Source of the DNA: an uncultured Ruthenibacterium sp.
GTDB lineage: Bacteria; Bacillota; Clostridia; Oscillospirales; Ruminococcaceae
Assembly (NCBI GenBank): GCA_910587145.1
Contig: CAJUMH010000005.1
Span: 1-64,000 of the forward strand
Length of the DNA: 64,000 nucleotides
Reading direction: 5' to 3'
Below the pieces are notes generated by a model that saw only the letters and a program-made list of their open reading frames with translations, was not told where the DNA came from and ran no database searches. The translations under genes were made by a program, and so were the position numbers. Below are positions 49,460 to 59,200 of this stretch, piece by piece. How positions within the stretch are numbered: the stretch's first letter is position 1; every line of letters starts with the position of its first letter.

Positions 49460-50235
49460 TGCTCCGTCTCGCTTTGAATTAGCTCTCGCAAATTGCCCAG
49501 CTGCGTGGCGATGGACGCATCGGTGATGCCGGCGGCCGTCTGGATGATGCAGGCATCCTTCGGCAGATCCTCCGGCGAAAATTCTACCTGCCGCCTGGAA
49601 AGCGTCTCGGCGTATTCGCGCTTTAAGTATTCCACCAGCTCGGGAAGCTGCTCGGATACCTCCACCGTCACCCAATCCTCGGTTTTTACCGAGCCGACAG
49701 CCTGCATCACCAGCTTTGCCATGCGGGTGGGGTCGGCCTCGATCGTATCGGCCAGGATTTTTTCCGCCACGTTCACGGCAAGGGTCTCCAGCTGCTTTGT
49801 GTAATCGGCAAAGAACTCTTCCTGGCGCCTTGCCAGCTGGGCCAGTGCGCTGTCTACCTGCCCGATGCGTTCGGCAATGGCCTGCGCCTTTTCCGCCCGC
49901 GCGTCCCGATAGCCCTCCTGCTGCGCCGCCGTGCGCAGCGCCTCGGCCTTTTCCTGCGCGGCCTGCGTAATTTTGGCCGCCTCGTCGCCGGCCTGCTTGA
50001 GGATGCGGCGGGAAAGCTCCTCTGCCTCCTGCCGGGCCGCCTCGGCCTGAGCGGCCAGAAGCTCGGCCTGCGAGGGCTGCTCCTCTGCCGGTTCATCCTC
50101 GCCGGGCCCGGCCTGCCCCGGCTCTGCTTGGGAAGCTTCCGGTTCGGCGTTCGCCGGCCCGGGCTCCTCGCCGGCAGGCACCCGGAACACATCCTCGGAA
50201 GACACCACCGCCTGTCGGATGATGCGGCTAAACAA
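49456..50235 (-). CDS. fliH: Flagellar assembly protein FliH
   Basis: 259 aa. N-terminal Pro/Glu-rich stretch (residues ~20-55), a long Ala/Glu coiled coil with QEKAEALRTAAQQEGYRDAR, and a C-terminal V-type ATPase-E-like domain (LAVNVAEKILADTIEADPTR). Negative regulator and peripheral stalk of FliI. Start is TTG 50235 with GGAGG 6 bp upstream, 8 bp inside fliG. Confidence 0.9.
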   Translation of the reverse strand: MFSRIIRQAVVSSEDVFRVPAGEEPGPANAEPEASQAEPGQAGPGEDEPAEEQPSQAELLAAQAEAARQEAEELSRRILKQAGDEAAKITQAAQEKAEALRTAAQQEGYRDARAEKAQAIAERIGQVDSALAQLARRQEEFFADYTKQLETLAVNVAEKILADTIEADPTRMAKLVMQAVGSVKTEDWVTVEVSEQLPELVEYLKREYAETLSRRQVEFSPEDLPKDACIIQTAAGITDASIATQLGNLRELIQSETEQ

Positions 50236-51238
50236 TGGCGTCCTCCTCTCCTCTTGCGATCACCAGCTGGCCCTGCGCCTCCAGCTGTGTGATAATCTCG
50301 ACGATCTTCTGCTGCGCCTCTTCCACATCGCGCATGCGAATGTTGTTGAGGTACTGGATATCCTGCTGGATCGTCTCGCGCATGCGGGCGGACATGTTGC
50401 TGAAGATGCACTCCTTGACCTCTTCGGACGTGGACTTGAGGGCGACGGCCAGATCTTTGGTATCCACCTCGCGCACAAAGCGCTGGATGGCGAAGCTGTC
50501 GAGCTTTGTGATGTCCTCGAAGACGAACATCAGCTTATGGATCTGTTCCGCAAGCTCGGGATTGCGCTCGTCGAGGCGTTCAAAGAGATATTTTTCCGTA
50601 GCGCGGTCAACGCGGTTGACAATGTCCGCAACGTAAGTAACGCCGCCCACCTCAACCTGCTCGGCGGAAGCAATGTTGGCGAAGCGCTTGCCCAGCGTTT
50701 CTTCTACAATGGCGATCATCTCGGGGGAAACGCTGTCCAGATTTGCGATGCGTTCCACCACGTCAATCTGTTTTTCGCGCGGCAGCTCCACAATCACCTG
50801 CGCGGCCTGCTCGCTGCGCGCGTAGGAGAGGATGAGCGCGATGGTCTGCGGGTGCTCGGGCTGCAGCATCATCTGCAGGCTGCGGTAATCCGCCTTGCGC
50901 ACAAAATCGAACGCCCTTGTCTGCAGCGATTTGGCCACGCGCTCCATGTAGCTGCTGGCGCGCTGCGCGTCGAACGCCTTTTCCAGAACGTCCTTCGCGT
51001 ACAGCACGCCGCCCTCGTTCAGCGCCTGCTGCGTCATGCACATGCCGTAGAAATCTTCCACGTTGGCCTGCAGCTCTTCGGGGGTAATGCGGTCCAGCTT
51101 GGCAATTTCGATGGTAAGCTGTTCCACTTCGTCTTCTTTCAGGTACTGGTACACTTTAGAGGCGCGGTCTACCCCCAGAGTGATCATGATGGAGGCCGCA
51201 CGCTGAGAAGGCGTCAGTTTTTTTGACGTTGCCGCCAT
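50228..51238 (-). CDS. fliG: Flagellar motor switch protein FliG
   Basis: 336 aa, three domains: FliF-binding N-terminus (LTPSQRAASIMITLGVDRAS), middle armadillo domain with EHPQTIALILSYARSEQAA, and C-terminal torque domain (FVFEDITKLDSFAIQRFVRE followed by VDTKDLAVALK) that meets MotA. ATG 51238 is preceded by GGAGGAG within fliF's last codons. Confidence 0.97.
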   Translation of the reverse strand: MAATSKKLTPSQRAASIMITLGVDRASKVYQYLKEDEVEQLTIEIAKLDRITPEELQANVEDFYGMCMTQQALNEGGVLYAKDVLEKAFDAQRASSYMERVAKSLQTRAFDFVRKADYRSLQMMLQPEHPQTIALILSYARSEQAAQVIVELPREKQIDVVERIANLDSVSPEMIAIVEETLGKRFANIASAEQVEVGGVTYVADIVNRVDRATEKYLFERLDERNPELAEQIHKLMFVFEDITKLDSFAIQRFVREVDTKDLAVALKSTSEEVKECIFSNMSARMRETIQQDIQYLNNIRMRDVEEAQQKIVEIITQLEAQGQLVIARGEEDAIV

Positions 51239-51239
51239 G

Positions 51240-52853
51240 CTACTTCTCCTCCTTCATCATCGAACGGATCAGTGCCGCTGCAACCTCGGGATTCTCCTCG
51301 GCAAATTCGCGCACCTTTTCTACCACGGCGCTCTGGTTGGGATCCACCGATTTCTGCGCGTCCTCTTTAATCTTTCTCAGATGTTCGTCCGCGGCACGCG
51401 CCTGCTCCTTGCGGCGCTTTTCCTCCTCTTCCAGCAGTGCCTGCTGGCGCTTTTCCTCATCCTCCGCGTTCTTCTTCCTGCGGCGCGCCGCCAAAACGAG
51501 CACGAGGATCAGAATGAGCAGCAGCAGCACGCCGCCGATAATGATCAGCAGCAGGATCTGCCGCTGTGTGAGCCCGCGCGAGACAGTGGGAATGTCCGAA
51601 GGCTCGCTTGTGCCCACCTGCAGATTTGTAACGGCAACATTATCCGCCGAGAGGTTTACGCTTTTGGAGATGAGCGATGTAAGGATATCCTCTTTTTCGT
51701 CAGTAAAATCGGGGTCGTTTACAATCACGGCGATGGAGGCGGATTTTACGGCCTGTCCGCGTTCCAGCTGTGTGAGGATATAGCTGTTGTCGTAATCAAT
51801 GAGGCGGCTGTACGAAAGCATGTTGCCGTCCCCGTCGGTATTATCATAAGGATACTGCGGCACATCGGTGTTGTTTTCCTCGCCCACAAGGCCGCCGGCC
51901 GTATCGGAGCCCGTGCGGGTGCCAGCTTCCTCGTAATGGCTGCGCACACCGCCGCCGTCTCCGTTTTCCAGCGGCTGATACTCCTTTGTCTCGGTGACGA
52001 GCTTGTCGTAATCCAGCTGAACGGACGCCACTACCGTTACGCCGTCCACACCGTACCGGGGCGTCAGCAGGCGCAGCACCTTATTTTCCATATTCGTCGC
52101 CATCAGAAGCTCCAGCTCCATCATGCGCTCGCGGTAATCGGCGTCGGTGGCCTGCTCCTCCAGGCCCAGAAGCTGAACGCCCGTTGTCGCGTCGATGACG
52201 ACCACGTCTTCGATGGAAAGCTTCGGCACACTGGTTGCGGCCAGATGCTTAATGGCCGACACACGCGCGGCTGTAAGCTCCTTGCCGGAGGCCATGGTGA
52301 TGGAAATATTGGCCGTGCTTTTTTGCTGATTGTTCAGATCCCACGCAAAATTGCTGGTTTCGGGCACGTAGAACGTAACTACCGCGTCCAGCACGCCGTC
52401 CTGCCGCATCAGCGTCTGCTGCACCCGGTCCTGAATCTGATACACCAGCGCCACGCGTTTTTCAAATTCTGTGGAGGTAAAGCCCGTGGCAGAGGTAAAG
52501 GTATCGTAGCTGAGAGCCGTTTTGGGGTAGCCGCGGCTGTTCAGCTCGAACACCAGCGCGTCCCATTGATCCGCCGGAACAGATACCTGCTGCCCGGCGC
52601 TGATCTGTACCGGAACGCCCATATCCTGCAGCGTGGCATACACCTCGGTGGCCTCGCCGGACGTCATGCCCGGGAAGATCACCCGGTAGGCCATCCGGCT
52701 GATGTTCAGCCAAATCGTCACCGTCAGCGCAACGCTGAGAACGACAAAAAGAGCCATCAGGATCATGACCCTCGTCCGCTTGGACAGAGCCGCCCATTTC
52801 TCCTTCAGCTTTTCGAACCAATCCTTCAGTTTGTTCCAATCAAAATTCTTCAT
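51240..52853 (-). CDS. fliF: Flagellar MS-ring protein FliF
   Basis: 537 aa. Two membrane helices (about residues 30-50 and 440-465) enclose the periplasm-equivalent ring-building motifs (SYDTFTSATGFTSTEFEKRV; YQIQDRVQQTLMRQDGVLDA; ASVQLDYDKLV); the acidic cytoplasmic C-terminus (EFAEENPEVAAALIRSMM) binds FliG. First large structural piece, forming the ring around the export gate. ATG 52853 starts the conserved MKNFDWNKLKDWFEKLKEKW; a frame extension to 52889 is unsupported. Confidence 0.96.
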   Translation of the reverse strand: MKNFDWNKLKDWFEKLKEKWAALSKRTRVMILMALFVVLSVALTVTIWLNISRMAYRVIFPGMTSGEATEVYATLQDMGVPVQISAGQQVSVPADQWDALVFELNSRGYPKTALSYDTFTSATGFTSTEFEKRVALVYQIQDRVQQTLMRQDGVLDAVVTFYVPETSNFAWDLNNQQKSTANISITMASGKELTAARVSAIKHLAATSVPKLSIEDVVVIDATTGVQLLGLEEQATDADYRERMMELELLMATNMENKVLRLLTPRYGVDGVTVVASVQLDYDKLVTETKEYQPLENGDGGGVRSHYEEAGTRTGSDTAGGLVGEENNTDVPQYPYDNTDGDGNMLSYSRLIDYDNSYILTQLERGQAVKSASIAVIVNDPDFTDEKEDILTSLISKSVNLSADNVAVTNLQVGTSEPSDIPTVSRGLTQRQILLLIIIGGVLLLLILILVLVLAARRRKKNAEDEEKRQQALLEEEEKRRKEQARAADEHLRKIKEDAQKSVDPNQSAVVEKVREFAEENPEVAAALIRSMMKEEK

Positions 52854-52954
52854 TGCCAGTCGTTCGTCTCCATATAAAAGGATTCTCAACTCCGCCGCGT
52901 TTTGCAGCGCGCGGTGGCAGTGGCCTGGCCCGTACAGGGTTTACGCAGAAATGC

Positions 52955-53263
52955 TCAGACCTGCATTTGCAAAACTTCTTTATAGGCGCTTACCGCGCGG
53001 GAAGCAAGCTGCACCGTCATTTCCAGCGATGCCTGCTGCATTGCAGAGTGGATCATTACGCTGTGCAGATCCGCAACATCTCCCGTCACAAGCGAATACG
53101 CGTCCAGCTCGGCCGCCTTCTGCGTTTCGCTGAAATTTTCCATCGCCTCGCGCAGCATATCCCCAAACGGAAGGGACGCGCTGCTTTTTACCGGCTCGGA
53201 CGCCGCGGCAATGCTCTTGACCGAATCTATATTTTCAAGTCCGCTCAAGGGTACGATATACAT
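52955..53263 (-). CDS. fliE: Flagellar hook-basal body complex protein FliE
   Basis: 102 aa. The C-terminal two thirds carry the FliE helices (FGDMLREAMENFSETQKAAE; DLHSVMIHSAMQQASLEMTV; SRAVSAYKEVLQMQV-like end). It adapts the MS ring to the rod. ATG 53263 follows AAAGGAG. First gene after an internal promoter, so it heads the main fli transcript. Confidence 0.94.
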   Translation of the reverse strand: MYIVPLSGLENIDSVKSIAAASEPVKSSASLPFGDMLREAMENFSETQKAAELDAYSLVTGDVADLHSVMIHSAMQQASLEMTVQLASRAVSAYKEVLQMQV

Positions 53264-53314
53264 TTTATATGCTCCTTTGCCAATATTTCCGAATATGGTT
53301 CGGCGTTCTTTCTT

Positions 53315-53343
53315 ATTCTACAATATTTTAATGCGCTTGTAAA
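53315..53343 (-). promoter_or_regulatory. Internal promoter for the main fliE-cheD operon
   Basis: On the minus strand TTTACA (53343-53338), exactly 17 bp, TAGAAT (53320-53315), 50 bp before fliE. A housekeeping-type promoter after a terminator, so the 25-kb fliE-to-cheD run probably has its own start site. Confidence 0.75.
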
Positions 53344-53734
53344 GACACATGGAAAAAATTTGTCGCCGTTTTTTGTGAATTTTGCCGGAGCGCTCTGCGA
53401 ATGGCAAGCGCGGCGCGGTGCGCGCCCCTTTGCGGCACAGACGGCCGCAGGGCCGGCTTTTTTGCGGCAGGGGGCCGTTTGCGGCAAAACGCCGCCGAAA
53501 AACGGCCCCAACGGTACGGTGCAGCACGGCTTTACTGCATTTTATGAGGCCTTGCCCTTCACTATGCCTTTGGCCGGGCAGCAAAGTAAGACCGGGCGAA
53601 ACGCCGGCCGCCCAAAAAAACGCACGGCCAAGGCAGCGCCGCCCAAAAGGGCGGCCGCAAAGCAAAACCGCCCCGCGTGCAAGACATTTGTAAAGGGGAT
53701 GCAGCTTTTGCCTGCGGCCGTGCGGCGTTCTCAC

Positions 53735-53777
53735 AAAAAAAGCCGGGCCGCACCGCTTTTCTGCGGCCGTGCCCGGC
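53735..53777 (-). terminator. Terminator after the flgB-flgC-ORF158 unit
   Basis: Minus-strand hairpin GCCGGGC...GCCCGGC (arms 53777-53771 and 53748-53742, extended by an inner TGCG/CGCA pairing) followed by seven T residues (53741-53735). It lies 43 bp past the stop of the 158-aa gene. The rest of 53344-53734 shows no supported gene. Confidence 0.75.
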
Positions 53778-53819
53778 AGCCCCCGATGCGGGGGTTTGCT
53801 TTGTTTGTGTGTTTTGCGT

Positions 53820-54296
53820 TTACTGCTGTGCCCGCTGCGCGGCGGACATGCGGCTTAAATGTTCGCGCTTTGCCTGATAATACAGTTCCTCCACCTGATC
53901 GACATATTCCAAGCCAAAGAAGGAGGGCACCAGATATGCAAAGATGTAATCCATATCCTCGCCCTTGCCCAGCGCGATCATGGTTTCTGTGATGAGAATA
54001 TATTTAAAGAACCGATAATGGCCCATTTCCGCCGAGGTGAAGATCAGGTTGTACAAAACCTCCTCCACGTTTTCTTCGTTGGCGGTTTCCACCACAATGC
54101 CGGCCGCGCGCCGCAAAAATTTATCCTGATAGCGAAGGGGGTCGCGCAGCGCCTCGTCCATTTTTAAAAAGCCCTCTTCTTTTACAATGAAAGCCAGCTC
54201 AAGCAGCTCGCGCACAGTGGAAAGGCAGTCCAGCTTTTCTTCCCGCGTACACTGCATGCGCTGCGTGTAGTAATCTGCCGTCATGACGATTTTCAA
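53820..54296 (-). CDS. Unknown flagellar-operon protein resembling the MotA cytoplasmic loop
   Basis: A 158-aa soluble protein located between flgC and fliE. Its first half (VRELLELAFIVKEEGFLKMD ... DKFLRRAAGIVVETANEENV) parallels the MotA loop in this same cluster (VVELAEEARSNGLLSLEAKL ... DEFLKNGMMLVVDAVDAEKV) in spacing and chemistry, but there are no membrane helices. The second half (FFKYILITETMIALGKGEDM) is helical and unfamiliar. Start TTG 54296 follows GAGGAAG; ATG 54284 is an alternative. Being in the flgBC transcript, it may interact with the rotor or regulate the stator. This is inference. Confidence 0.7.
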   Translation of the reverse strand: MKIVMTADYYTQRMQCTREEKLDCLSTVRELLELAFIVKEEGFLKMDEALRDPLRYQDKFLRRAAGIVVETANEENVEEVLYNLIFTSAEMGHYRFFKYILITETMIALGKGEDMDYIFAYLVPSFFGLEYVDQVEELYYQAKREHLSRMSAAQRAQQ

Positions 54297-54431
54297 GGCA
54301 ACGCTTCCTCTCGCTTTTTCCTCGGGCTCGCGGGATATTTAGCCCGCGGGGCGTTTTTTGTCTTTGTTCGGCCGGCTGCCCTGCCGGGCATTCGGCCGGG
54401 CGTGTATTCGTCTTTTTTCGGGACGGCGGGG

Positions 54432-54884
54432 TTACTTTCCGATCTCCAGGCTTTTGAGCGCCAGCGATTTTACGATGCCCAGCGCCGTAAGGTTTGCCTG
54501 ATACGCCGTGGAGGCCGCCATCAGATCGATGCGTTCCTCGGTGGTATTCACGTTCGGATACATGACGTAGCCTTCCTCGTTGGCATCGGGATGGTCGGGG
54601 TCGTACACCGGTATAAAATCGCGCTCGTTTTCCACTACCTGCACCACGCGCACACCGCCGCCGCGCGTTTCGCGGCGCTTCGCGTTCAGCATCTGGCTAA
54701 AATCAATGCCGCGCTCCTCGAATACCACCTGCTGGCGGGCATAGGGCACGGGGTTGCCGTTCTCATCCGTTTCCGAGGTGCGTGTTGTCTGCGCGTTGGA
54801 AATATTCTGCAGCGCAACGTCTATGCGCAGGCGCTCGGCCGTAAGCGCCGAGCCGGTGATGCTGAGGGAATTTAAAAAAGACAT
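54432..54884 (-). CDS. flgC: Flagellar proximal-rod protein FlgC
   Basis: 150 aa. N-terminal axial motif SALTAERLRIDVALQNISNA (the family NIANA reads NISNA), middle block ENERDFIPVYDPDHPDANEE, C-terminal MAASTAYQANLTALGIVKSL. Forms the rod with FlgB, FlgF and FlgG. ATG 54884 with AGGAGG upstream; 124 bp after flgB. Confidence 0.95.
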   Translation of the reverse strand: MSFLNSLSITGSALTAERLRIDVALQNISNAQTTRTSETDENGNPVPYARQQVVFEERGIDFSQMLNAKRRETRGGGVRVVQVVENERDFIPVYDPDHPDANEEGYVMYPNVNTTEERIDLMAASTAYQANLTALGIVKSLALKSLEIGK

Positions 54885-55008
54885 CGGATACTACCTCCTG
54901 TTTTACGGTTTGCGAAACGCGGCCCGCAAAAAACGCCTCGCCGCAGCCCGCGGCTTTTGGCACACTCGTTTTTTGTGGCGCGCGGCTTTTTTGAGCACGC
55001 AGCGTCTT

Positions 55009-55365
55009 TTATTTTGTAAACTGATTGAACACGTAACGCATATTGCTGAACGATCCGCTGATCTTATCGTACATCGCCATCTGCTGGATGTAATTCTGCG
55101 TAAGCAGGATACTCTCTTTATCGGCGTCCACGGTGTTTTCGTCCGGACGCATGGGGCGGGTATCCTCGTACACGGTGGCGCGGATGGCATAATCGCCGCT
55201 TTTTGCGCCGCGCGCGTTTGCCAGAATATTTTCAAACGTAACGCTCTTGGCCCTGTAGCCCGGCGTATCCGCGTTTGAAAGATTTTGCAGGATCATCTGC
55301 TGCTGCAGCGCCAGCGCATCCAGCCCGCCCTGCATCAGATTGATGGTGTAATCATTCCACAGCAT
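55009..55365 (-). CDS. flgB: Flagellar proximal-rod protein FlgB
   Basis: 118 aa. Axial N-terminus GLDALALQQQMILQNLSNAD followed by TPGYRAKSVTFE, C-terminal ILLTQNYIQQMAMYDKISGS. First gene of the flagellar cluster in transcription order. ATG 55365 follows AAAGGAG. The region upstream contains a nine-G run but no clear sigma-A promoter, so it may be read from the sortase transcript or an unrecognised promoter. Confidence 0.95.
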   Translation of the reverse strand: MLWNDYTINLMQGGLDALALQQQMILQNLSNADTPGYRAKSVTFENILANARGAKSGDYAIRATVYEDTRPMRPDENTVDADKESILLTQNYIQQMAMYDKISGSFSNMRYVFNQFTK

Positions 55366-55429
55366 TGGCTTTTTCTCCTTTATTTCGAATAATCGTATCG
55401 GCCCCGGCGCGAAGGGGGCCCGCCTTTAA

Positions 55430-55438
55430 GGGGGGGGG
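55430..55438. repeat. Nine-G homopolymer upstream of flgB
   Basis: Nine consecutive G on the plus strand (C on the transcribed-gene strand), 65 bp upstream of the flgB start codon and in the gap after the sortase gene. Long G/C tracts are slippage-prone. Confidence 0.7.
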
Positions 55439-55473
55439 CTTTCCCGCCGCGCGGGCGGTTTTGCGGGCTTTTG

Positions 55474-56280
55474 TCACCGGTTCTCGTCCCGCTCGGTAAA
55501 TTCGGCAAACTGCGGCAGATCCGCTTCCTCGTCCATCAGCTTTGCCATCACCACAAAGCGGTGCTCGTGGTCGCCATACTTCACGGTGCAGGTAGAAAGC
55601 GTGAGGATCTTATCCTCTACCCCCACCTCCACGTCGTAATCGTAGATGGATTTCTGCCGTGCGGTGGTGATGATCTCGGCAAATTCCTCGTCGTCTACAT
55701 CCACCGCGATATAGTTGAAGCTGATGTTCGTATAAAATACCGCGAAGACCTGCCAGTCCATGGGATCCTGCTGCGTGCAGAACTGAATGGTGGGCGTTGC
55801 ACGGGCAAAGGCCGGATCGAGAAATTTGTACAGCTGAGAAAAGCGCTTGCTGTTGGGATCGTCCGAAACGTCCTCGTGCCCGTATACGATGGTATTGCGG
55901 GAAAGGTCTTCCCGGCTGCCGATCATACACTCGTAATCCAGAAAATAGCAGCCGTAAACATCGTATTGCCGCCGCTCGTTGCGGCGCAGATAATACGCGT
56001 TGTCGTAGCTTTGCACCACACTGTTGTTGATCTCGGTGCCGGGCACCTTCAGCCATGCCACCGTATCGCGGTTTTGCAGGATCTCGTAATCCAGCGAATC
56101 GAGCATCTCGGCGTAGTTTTTCGCCTGCCGCCGCACGTTCAGCTCCGGCTGCGTTTGCGCCTCGGAGGCCGAGGTGGCCGGCAGCGGCGCCTCTTCCTCC
56201 ATCGTCAGCACAAAATACACGCCGCCGCCGATCAGGATCAAAAGCAGTGTAACGGCAAACGCGATCCCAAGCTTTTTCAT
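55474..56280 (-). CDS. srtB: Class B sortase
   Basis: 268 aa. N-terminal signal anchor (residues 3-25), then the sortase beta barrel: NTIVYGHEDV with catalytic His135, LSTCTV with Cys231 and HRFVVMAKL with Arg241, plus the long class B insert between them. The enzyme joins surface proteins to peptidoglycan by cutting an NPxTN/PPxTG-like motif. Its ATG overlaps the stop of the giant surface-protein gene (ATGA), so the two are co-translated, which points to that protein as substrate. Confidence 0.92.
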   Translation of the reverse strand: MKKLGIAFAVTLLLILIGGGVYFVLTMEEEAPLPATSASEAQTQPELNVRRQAKNYAEMLDSLDYEILQNRDTVAWLKVPGTEINNSVVQSYDNAYYLRRNERRQYDVYGCYFLDYECMIGSREDLSRNTIVYGHEDVSDDPNSKRFSQLYKFLDPAFARATPTIQFCTQQDPMDWQVFAVFYTNISFNYIAVDVDDEEFAEIITTARQKSIYDYDVEVGVEDKILTLSTCTVKYGDHEHRFVVMAKLMDEEADLPQFAEFTERDENR

Positions 56281-59200
56281 GCGCCGTCACCCGATGTGCC
56301 GCCGTCTGCCGCAGTGGTGGGGTTCTGCTTGGCGCCGATGGAGGCACGGATCTGCGAGAGCGTATTGCCGTAATTCTCCGCCCCCGTAATGGCGCGGGTG
56401 CGCGTGAGCAGGTAGGTGGAGAAGTGGCTGAGCGGCACCGAGATGGAGCCCTGCGCGTTTGAGCGCAGCGTGCCGTAAAATTCGATCTTTTTGCGCTCGC
56501 GGTTATAGTAGTGCCAATAGAGGATCTGGCCGCCGTACTTATTGCCCAGCTTGAGATTCAGCATGGCCGGGCCGGGCAGATCGCCGTGGTAATCGAAGTA
56601 GACCATCACAAGATCGCCCATGATCTCGGCGTTGGCGTCCCATCCGCCCATATACGCCCTGATTTCGTCGGCGTCCAGCGATTCAAACGAAAGGCGGAAA
56701 TCGTAGATCTCGCGCGTGGGGATCACCGTGTTCAGGTTTGCCGCCTGGAAGGTAAGCGAGTAATCCAGCCCCTGGAAGATGATGGTTTTTTCGGGGTATT
56801 CCTTCAGCGCGCTGAACACGCTGGATTCGATGCGCGGATATTCCGAGATGGAGATCACGATGGGGTTTTCGGAATTTTCAAAGTCCACGTCGTCCGCCGT
56901 GAGCGGCGTAAGGGTCTTCAGCGCGTCCTCCTGGTTGCGGTAAATGGTAACGGTGTACTCCTTCACCTGTGTTTTGTCCGGAGAGGTTACCTGCACCTTC
57001 ACCTCGTTCTCGCCGTCTGTCAGCGCCAGCCCGTAGTTGCCGTTGTAATCGCCCAGCTCGCGCGTGCCGTTCAGCACCTTTACCTCCGCCAGCGGATCGT
57101 CGGGCTTGGGAATGATATCCACGGAATAGGTATCCTCTTTTACGGCAACCTCATATTCGGTGACGGCGGCCTCGAACTCCGGCGTCATTACGCCGCGCTC
57201 TACGCGCAGCGAACTCAGATCGGCGTCGTTGGTTTTTTCCACAAGGTTCTGGTTGAACAGATCCAGCGTATAAATCATCTGCGTTTTGCCGTCCTCCGCG
57301 GTAACGATGATATCCAGCTTTACCTTTTCTTCCAAAAGCTCGATGAGCTCCGAGGCCTGGCCGCTCTCCACGCTGACGCCGTTCACCATGATGGTGGCGT
57401 GTTTATCGTTGGCCGTGGGCGTAATGGAAACTCCCTCCGCGCCTTCCTCCACGGTGCCGGAATAGGCGGTATCGTGCGGCTTAAAGAGGGGCGAAAGGCC
57501 GTCCTCCGTCAGGCCCTCCACCGTCAGCTTTTTCAGCAGCGCATCGGTGCTGGGCGGCTCGCGGTCAATGGTGAACGTATAGGTTTTGGTGGTGATGCCG
57601 TCCTCCGCCGTCACGATCAGATCAAAGATACGCGGTGTACCGGGATCGTTCAGGCCATAAAGCTTTGTACTGCGCCCGGAGACGATCTCGTCCAGCTTAA
57701 TGCCCGACGCGTGCATCAGGTTGTCGTGGTCTTTCAGCTGGATAGAGGCGTGCGGATCGCTGAGCGTTGCCGTGAACGAAACGCTGCGCGAGGCATAGGG
57801 CACCTTAAAGCTGTAGCTCGTTTCGTCGCGGTGGAAGGCGAACATCTTCAGCGGCGCGCCCTCCTGATCGTTCAGCGTCACGCTGAGCAGATCGGCGTCG
57901 GTATTGGCTTCGGCGCGCTCGATCTGCACGCGGTATTCGGTATAATATTCCTTGTGGCCCGCCTGATCCAGGTCCTCGCTCGTCAAGCCGTCGCCCGCCT
58001 CGGATACGATCTGCACCACAAATTCGTTGTATACAAAATCGACGCTGCGCGCGGTGAGGGCGACCGGCTCGGAGAAAACGGCCGGGTTGGTAATGGTGGT
58101 TACAAGCGTGCGCTTTGCGCCGGCTTCGCCGTTTTCCACACGGTAAACGCGGATGGCCGATACCAGCTCATCCTGCGGCGTGATCTTAAAGCGCACGGCG
58201 CTGGTGGAATAGGGCACGGCGTTCGTATCCGTCAGGCGGTAGGGGCCGGGGTTATTGGCGTTGAACGCGGGCACATAGGGCAGCGCCGCGGGGTTTGCGG
58301 CGGCGTCCGCCGCGTCCACAATCGTCATTCCCGTCATCAGCGAATTTTCGCTGGGCGGCAGACGGTTGACAAAGATCCGGTAGTGGCCGGTGGCTCTGTC
58401 CTCTGCCGCCGGGTCCATCGGAAGATTGATCTCCGGCGTAACGTCGATCTGGAAATACGGCAGTTCCACGCCCAAGAAGGTATCTCTCTCCGTCAGCGAT
58501 TCCACTTTCAGATATTCCTTCGTACCAAAAAGCGTCATGCTCTCCAGCTCCGGCTGATAGGCCACCTCCGCGCGCGAAAAATTTGGCACGGCGGCGAGAC
58601 GCAGGTATTTGGTGGAATAGGGCACCGTGATGACGTAATCGCGCGTTTCGGGTTTGAAATCGGTTATATAATTCGTTTCGCCCTGTGTATCGGCCTGCGC
58701 GTATACGCCAAGCGAACGCAGCATATCGTCCTCGCTGGGCCGCAGACGCGTAACGGCAAGCGTATAGGTATTCGTCACGCCCGGGTTAGCGGCCTCCACG
58801 GTAAGCGTAACGGTATACACATTGCCCACGTTCGCTTCCGGGATTTTCAGCCGCAGGCTTTTGCCGCTCATCACCTTGGCCGTAGAAGCCGCCGTGGTAT
58901 CCGTCGCGCCGGCAAAAATATCCGCCGGATTGCCGTTGCTGTCGAACGCCGCCACCTGTACAGGCTTTTCGCGCGCCACCGCCTCGTTGATCACGGGCGT
59001 TAAATCGTATTGCTCATACACGTACGGCAGCTCGATCACCGGGCTGGTATAACTGATCTGATCCGGCGAAAAGCCGAAGCCGATGGCCGGCTCCTTGCGC
59101 TGCGCGTCGCGCAGCGTCAGCGACGCCAGCGTGGCGTCCGTGCTGGGAGAGGTGTCTGTAACAACGATCTCCATCGAGTGCGAGGAATCCACAACGGGCT

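Noticed and set aside
55366-55473. Sigma-28 promoter before flgB (GCCGATAC)
   Set aside because: The -10-like octamer is there, but the only TAAA lies about 22 bp away instead of 15, and early genes are not expected to use sigma-28.
56270-56290. Programmed frameshift fusing the surface protein to the sortase membrane helix
   Set aside because: The run of A residues comes after the in-frame stop, so a ribosome would terminate first; ATGA re-initiation explains the overlap.
56511-59003. An 830-codon plus-strand frame opposite the giant surface protein
   Set aside because: Shadow of GC-rich coding sequence; Arg/His/Gly-rich translation without motifs.
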